From Epiperipatus broadwayi (Eukaryota > Onychophora > Udeonychophora > Euonychophora > Peripatidae): a DNA stretch of 64,000 nucleotides. Shown here piece by piece: positions 58,923-64,000 of this stretch. The DNA lies in contig JAQFVV010000350.1 in the NCBI GenBank assembly GCA_028023455.1, forward strand, positions 748,001-812,000, given 5' to 3'. The notes under the pieces were generated by a model, which had not been told where the DNA came from, did no database searches, and saw only the letters and a program-made list of their open reading frames with translations. Position 1 is the first letter of the stretch. Each line of letters opens with the position of its first letter. A program made the translations under genes and the position numbers.

Positions 58923-61537
58923 AAAACCAGAGGAAATTTAAAAGCTCCTGGTTGTGGTCTTAGGCTATAATTTGATGATTTTAATTATCTACCAACAACT
59001 AAAGATTATTTTCAAATGAAGGAAGATTTGATAAATTGGACTATCTAATATGAAATAAGATATTGTCAAAATTTGTGAAGTTAGAACCTCGAATAAAGAA
59101 ACAAGTGATTTGTTAGATGTTCATATGTTTAGTTGCAAAAAACTACTGGGAGCTATAAGAGATGTGAGATTAAATATAAATAAAAAATGAAATTGATGGT
59201 ACATCAGAAAAAAATGCAAGATTAATTATTCAATGTAATGGAACATACAAAATGTATATATTTCAGGTTCATGCCCAAGTTTTTATTCTGCTAAAAAAAG
59301 ATATATACAAAATATTTCTAATCACACCAAAATATTATTACAGAAAACTTTAATACTAAAATTAGTAAATGAGAAATAAGAAATAAACTAGACTTGTGGA
59401 ATTTATTGAATAAAATAAATTACATATTACAAACTCTTATGAAAACATTTCTAAACAGACATATTGGCTAAAAGAGAATATGTGATTCAAAATTATAATT
59501 TTTTTATTAGATTTAGCTTAACTTATTAGATTAGTTTAAGATACATTGTTAGAGCAAAAAAAAAACTAATTAATAGACAATCTTCAGAAGCAGTTCAATG
59601 GATTATTTAAATTAGAATTTGAATGATGCTTTAAAATAATGAAAGATATATAAAATGATGCTTTGAATGAGATCAGTAAGAAAATAATTATTCTTTTCTA
59701 CACAGCTGGCAGAAAGAAGCAGTAATTCAAGAGTAAATTTTCACAAATCCCAAAAAATGTATGGAAAAAAAATATTTAAAAATTATCCATTAAGGTTGAA
59801 CATCTTAAAAAACAGTAAAATAGCAGGAAAAAAATTTAATGAAGAGGATAATATTTAAGAGTTGAATTCAATAAGTTTGACATTTATACTTCAAATTGAG
59901 TAAGAAAACAACTGTGAATTGGAAAGAAAATCTACAGAAAAGAAGTTTCAGAAATATAAAACAATATTCCTATAATAATAAGAAAAAATGATACCATTAA
60001 TAAATACAGGATGATATTAAGAAATATATAGAAGAGACCTTCAAAAAATTATAATAAAAAATATGAAATCAATGTAACTCTTGCAACAAAAAAATAATTG
60101 AATGTTTGTTTCTGAAAACTTATTAAACGTTTCAATATCAGAAATAACGTACTAATCTCCAAAGTCTGCCATTCTTTTCTACCATTGTATCAAATTATGT
60201 AGGCATCAATTATAATTATATTTTTTGAATTTCCAAGCAAATTAAATTGAAGAAAATTTGTAATTAAATATACTGATAAAGAAAAAGCTCAAGAAAATTA
60301 TGATTTTTTTTTGATATCTGAAAAAAAAAAGAATAGAGAAATTATTTGGAAAACTTTATACAAAATGCAAAAGATATTGAAATTTAAAAAAGTTGAAAAA
60401 AAAAGATATTAAAAATTACATAGCCATCATCATTTATTAGATATGTATTATATCTTTACAAAAATTACTTAACTATAAGAAACTTTGGAGTAAAATGAAC
60501 TTAAAATAATAATCTCAAACTAAAAGTAATTTTCACACACCAGACCATATCTGAGTAATAAGAGAAATTATAAAAAAGATTATTAACTCTTAATTGTAAA
60601 TTATTCTTTGAGTTTTAGTTTATGGAAAAGTATTGAACTCTTTAAGCATTTCCACTATGATTAAAGTTTTGAACCATCAATATACATACCCAGAAATATT
60701 GACAAATTTTAAAGTATAGTTATTAAAATATAATAACAGTAATTAAATTATATAATAATACTAAAAGATTAATAGTAATATGGATATTCAATAAAGAGGA
60801 CACAAATAATTGGAGATTATTTAAATCATCTACATTTTACAGATGATTTAGTTGATTTTGCAATCAGTGATTCAGAGTTTCAGAAAATGGTATAAAAGAT
60901 AGCAGAGTAAAGAAGAAATTAAAGATAAATGATAAAAATACTTATGCATTTTCAATGGTTTTTCACAGAAGTTAACAATTACAAGTATTGTCAGATTAAT
61001 ATTAATAAGAAATGGAAGCATAATAGATAAATTTAATCATAGAATAAACTTGGAGAAAATACTTTTTGTAGAAATAATACTTAAAGGCAATGTGCCTATG
61101 TGCTTGAAAAGAAAGATTTTAATGGATGTTTTTTTTAAAAATTCTTATAGATGGATTCGAGACTTGATCTTTTAATAAAATTCAATAAGGGACTTCAGAC
61201 TATACAATGGATTGCAGAAAGATGTATCTTGAAAATAGCAAAGAGTAATCAGAAGCAAAATACTTGTACAATAAATTGATATCACTTACATTATTGAAAG
61301 TATTAAACATTTGAATTAAATTGTACTGAACATAGTTCTAGAAGAAATGAGAATAGAGTTCTTAAATTAAATTTCAAGAGATTGTAAAAGACCTGGAAAA
61401 AGACAACAAGTGAGATGAATGGATGAGACAATAAAATTGTGATAAAATGTGGAGAAGAAATACAATAAAAACTATATTAAACTTTGAAAAACCAATAGTG
61501 GATTGATAATAGTTAAAACTGATGAGATGATAAAATT
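58922..61537 (+). mobile_element. RTE-clade LINE, second copy, highly degenerate
   Basis: Recognised by alignment to the copy at 49-54 kb. At about 60607-60700 frames match LGFIDYKNALDS and IKALDHQSIDPE (here IKVLNHQYTYPEI). At 60811 LNHLHFTDDLVDFA replaces the FADD motif. At 61090 PMCLKRKIL, at 61380 RDCKRPGKRQQVR, and the end near 61537 repeats the TGATGA terminus. Upstream, KNYRPISLL-type residues are faint at about 60400, and 58930-59210 may be the last part of the endonuclease (FDDFNYLPTTKDYF; RDVRLNINKK). Stops are everywhere. The 5' limit is uncertain. Confidence 0.68.
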
Positions 61538-61607
61538 TAAACTACCATAAACACTGCTCATTTAATGAATAAATACAACTTTATAATTTTAGTAAGTATT
61601 GAAAACA

Positions 61608-61650
61608 ATTTTGTTTTCTTTCCCCACAGATATCAACTTACATTTAAAGT
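61608..61650 (+). other. Strong 3' splice-site-like sequence
   Basis: TTTTGTTTTCTTTCCCCACAG ends at 61629: the best pyrimidine tract with CAG in the window. In the phase needed to follow the exon at 31346-31400, the sequence gives five codons (ISTYI) and a stop, which would make a tiny terminal exon. More likely it is a chance match or belongs to another transcript. Confidence 0.2.
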
Positions 61651-62579
61651 GTATTTTTGTTAATAACGTTTAAAAATCATATGCTTCAATTGCAGAAGTT
61701 TATTTTTTTAAAAAAAATTTAAAGTTTTTTTTTTTTTGCCATTAAAGGTAGTCATTAATTGTTTTTATGTTTTATTTTGGAATGAAATAAAATTTACCAT
61801 TGATTATTTCTATATATTTATAAAATATTTTCTCAATAACGTAAGTTTAAAAACAAAGTTATATGAAATCTAAAATACCAATTTTGGAAATTATTTTTTT
61901 AAAAAAGACACTAGCTAAAGAATAGGATTTCAAAACAAAATAAAGTTTAGATAGTTGAAGCTGGTTGTTGTTAAATAAATATCCACGTGTGTAATTTTTA
62001 TTTAAAAAAACATTTTAAATAAAAACTACTTTAAACATTTAATATATTTGAGAGTATTCAGTAATTAAAAGAAGTGAAATAAAAAAAAAGAATAATATTG
62101 AGTATAAATTCATTTAGAATGTAATTCAAAGGATATTCATATGGAATTAGCCTCTTTGATGATCACTTGCTTCTTATTAATTCCTGAAACTATTACTTAA
62201 AAATTTTGCAATTTTGAGATTAAGATTATAACTAAAACTTGAAATACTTTTAAACTTCAAAAGTTATTTATGACATCTTTTTTTAATTCACCTTTCCCCA
62301 GTAACAAATGCTAGGGGGAAAACTAATAATATCCTTCTTTGAAAAGAAATATGTTGTTCAATGATATAGTAATACTATTAAAAATCTAAAGATTAAATCT
62401 AATATAACAAACAATAATGAAATATGTTTTAGAAAATTCCTATAAGGTCAAATTTTTATAGTTCCAAACTAGACATAAAAATAATAAGCGATTTTTAAAT
62501 ATAACAACATATCAAAATAATAAATTTGTTTAATAATATATATATTTTCTAATGCTTTATTTACTGTGTGTACTGAAAA
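61651..62579. other. A+T-rich DNA, no gene recognised
   Basis: Simple sequence only. Confidence 0.45.
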
Positions 62580-62768
62580 ATCAAAAACAATTATTTTTTT
62601 CAACCACAAATGAGGATTTATATTTTGAAAAATAAAATTATGGGTTGTCCAGAAATTAATTCAATCTCTTGTAGGGATTGATTTAATTAATTTCTGGACA
62701 TTCTACATTTTTATTTCAAGCTAAATATAAAATGACAATTGTGGTTGAAGAAAATAACTATTTTTGAC
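62580..62768. mobile_element. Small foldback with ~85-bp arms
   Basis: The outer parts (TTCAACCACAA and TTGTGGTTGAA) and inner parts (TGTCCAGAAATTAATTCAATC and inverse, 62646-62701) pair around a short loop, with mismatches and a 4-base insertion. MITE-like and non-coding. Confidence 0.7.
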
Positions 62769-62834
62769 TTTGTAATAAAATGTAAATAAAAGTGTTTATT
62801 ATAAAATATTATTATCAAATTGCATTGACATCTT

Positions 62835-63000
62835 TAGTGTTTTTATAAACACATTAACTCATAAATAAAGATGGATTTCCACCTTTATTGTTAAAAGAAG
62901 GTTGTCTTAGAAACAAATTTGAGATTGTTGATTGTTATTGATATTGGTATTATTTAAGTATTGACTTCTTTTAATGAATTTATATTTATAAACTTATCTA
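62835..63000. repeat. Diverged direct repeat, copy 1 (copy 2 at about 63670-63800)
   Basis: The two share the order TATAAACA, a GATTTC segment, GTTAAAAGAAGGTTG or GTTAAAAGGAGGTTG, AGATTGAGACTG-type sequence and TGAATTTA. In copy 2 the minus strand is open as SLNLLSGQPPFNYKNRNQP. They may be ends of the same unrecognised element. Confidence 0.55.
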
Positions 63001-63169
63001 GCCTTGAACATTATTAGGTTTGTTATTTAAATAAATTAAAAAATAACAAACAAATACAATCTTCTGTTTTAAAAATAGTCCATTAATTTCAGTATATATA
63101 CAAAAAAACCACATACAAACTTGTTTATAAATTTTGATTTATTATAATATATACAATTATAATGTACAA

Positions 63170-63240
63170 TAATATACTCCAATGTTTCAACTATATTATT
63201 TTATAGTCTTTATCAAGGAACAACTAAAAAAATACATAAA
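63170..63240 (-). other. Hammerhead-like or Penelope-end hairpin motif
   Basis: On the minus strand CTTGATAAA is followed by a stem GACTATA/TATAGTT with a six-base loop, then GAAACATTGG. The layout matches the CTGANGA, stem II, GAAA core of hammerhead ribozymes known from Penelope-like elements. Two core positions differ, so it is probably inactive. A similar TGACCAAGTCGAAACATCAG lies at the 3' end of family-A copy 2. Confidence 0.35.
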
Positions 63241-64000
63241 AACAATAAATACAAATATTCAATAGTACATATAACAAATACATTTTATCAAACAATATTA
63301 ACTTTTTATTATATTCATTTCTTAAATACCTTTCTTAAAATAATCCCTATAATTATTTAATTAAATCAACCTATTATCCTTTTTTTTTCAGTTAACATCC
63401 TATTGATTACATGTTTCATTTCATTAATATAAATTCCTTTTATAATTCTTTGATAATATGATATAATATATTCTAAAGATTCTATTTTAAAATCTTTATG
63501 TTTAAATTACTCATATGGCTATAAACTGCAGAATTTTTATCATTACTTTATTACTTTATTGTTTAAGTAATACATTGTAAGAGTGCAGTTTGAAAGTTAT
63601 AATTGTAGTTTGAATATTATAATTGACTATTTGTTTGTTAGTCTGGATTTAGAACAGATTTGTTATCTTTAGTGTCTATATAAACATAGACCATAATTAA
63701 AGGTTGATTTCTATTTTTATAGTTAAAAGGAGGTTGCCCTGAAAGCAGATTGAGACTGTTATTTATATTATCTAAGTGTTGACTGATTTCAATGAATTTA
63801 CATATATATATTATTATATATTTTTTTAATATTAGTATCTTTTTTACAATTTTTCCAATTTTAATTAAAACAAAAAATAACAGCAATCTGTGTAATATTT
63901 GAAAGAAAATCATGCATTAAAATTAATTACTAGAATCATATGATTAACTGGCTATTATATCATATTTGATAACAGAAAATATATTTAAAAAAAAAAAAGA
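63241..64000. other. A+T-rich DNA, no gene recognised
   Basis: A T-run with CAG near 63391 looks like an acceptor but is followed by early stops in two frames. Apart from the repeat copy near 63670-63800, nothing was assigned. Confidence 0.4.

Noticed and set aside
61630-61647. Terminal exon ISTYI of the split gene
   Set aside because: The acceptor is strong, but five codons and a stop 30 kb away are not enough to claim it.

Overview
The window is strongly A+T-rich, gene-poor nuclear DNA from an invertebrate metazoan. It looks like intron or intergenic sequence filled with transposable elements. Support for this: metazoan hAT transposases of the ZBED5/FAM200 and GTF2IRD2/SCAND3 kinds, an RTE-clade LINE, Penelope-like elements with a GIY-YIG endonuclease, a Merlin-type element, tRNA-Gly-derived SINEs, GT-AG introns, and no operons or ribosome binding sites. 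A mollusc, arachnid or cnidarian would fit; I cannot name the species. No rRNA gene, intact functional tRNA gene, CRISPR array or viral gene was seen.

Host gene content is slight. The best case is a plus-strand split gene with three candidate exons (2557-2695, 21123-21185, 31346-31400). They share phase and read as one open frame: a transmembrane segment, then a polar stretch. The introns would be about 18.4 and 10.2 kb and hold most of the left-half transposons. The gene's start and end are not in view, or not recognised. Weaker candidate exons lie on the minus strand at 1088-1268, 18526-18581 and 47466-47723.

Layout. 0.35 kb: a SINE. 2.8-6.3 kb: two 942-bp Merlin-like elements in opposite orientation around a ~130-bp tandem repeat. 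8.2-8.8 kb: a composite foldback. 12.5-14.7 kb: an LTR-like block. 21.4-25.7 kb: a Penelope graveyard of three families, direct and inverted. 26.6-30.3 kb: a decayed Ty3/gypsy element on the minus strand. 31.65-34.96 kb: a complete hAT (hAT-2) with a nested TA-flanked element. 37.1-38.1 kb: an almost perfect Penelope palindrome beside a (TA)n tract. 39.2-41.8 kb: two foldbacks, one inside a pre-existing duplication. 43.8 kb: a SINE with a Penelope-like tail. 45.6 kb: two tandem tRNA-Gly SINEs sharing target duplications. 49.2-54.1 kb: an RTE LINE (minus) split by a complete hAT (hAT-1, plus). 54.7-56.7 kb: a second LTR-like block. 58.9-61.5 kb: a degenerate RTE copy (plus). The rest is simple A+T-rich DNA with microsatellites.

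The elements do not work together as a pathway. What the window shows is insertion history: hAT-1 into RTE, the small TA element into hAT-2, a foldback into a duplicated segment, and a SINE into another SINE's target site.
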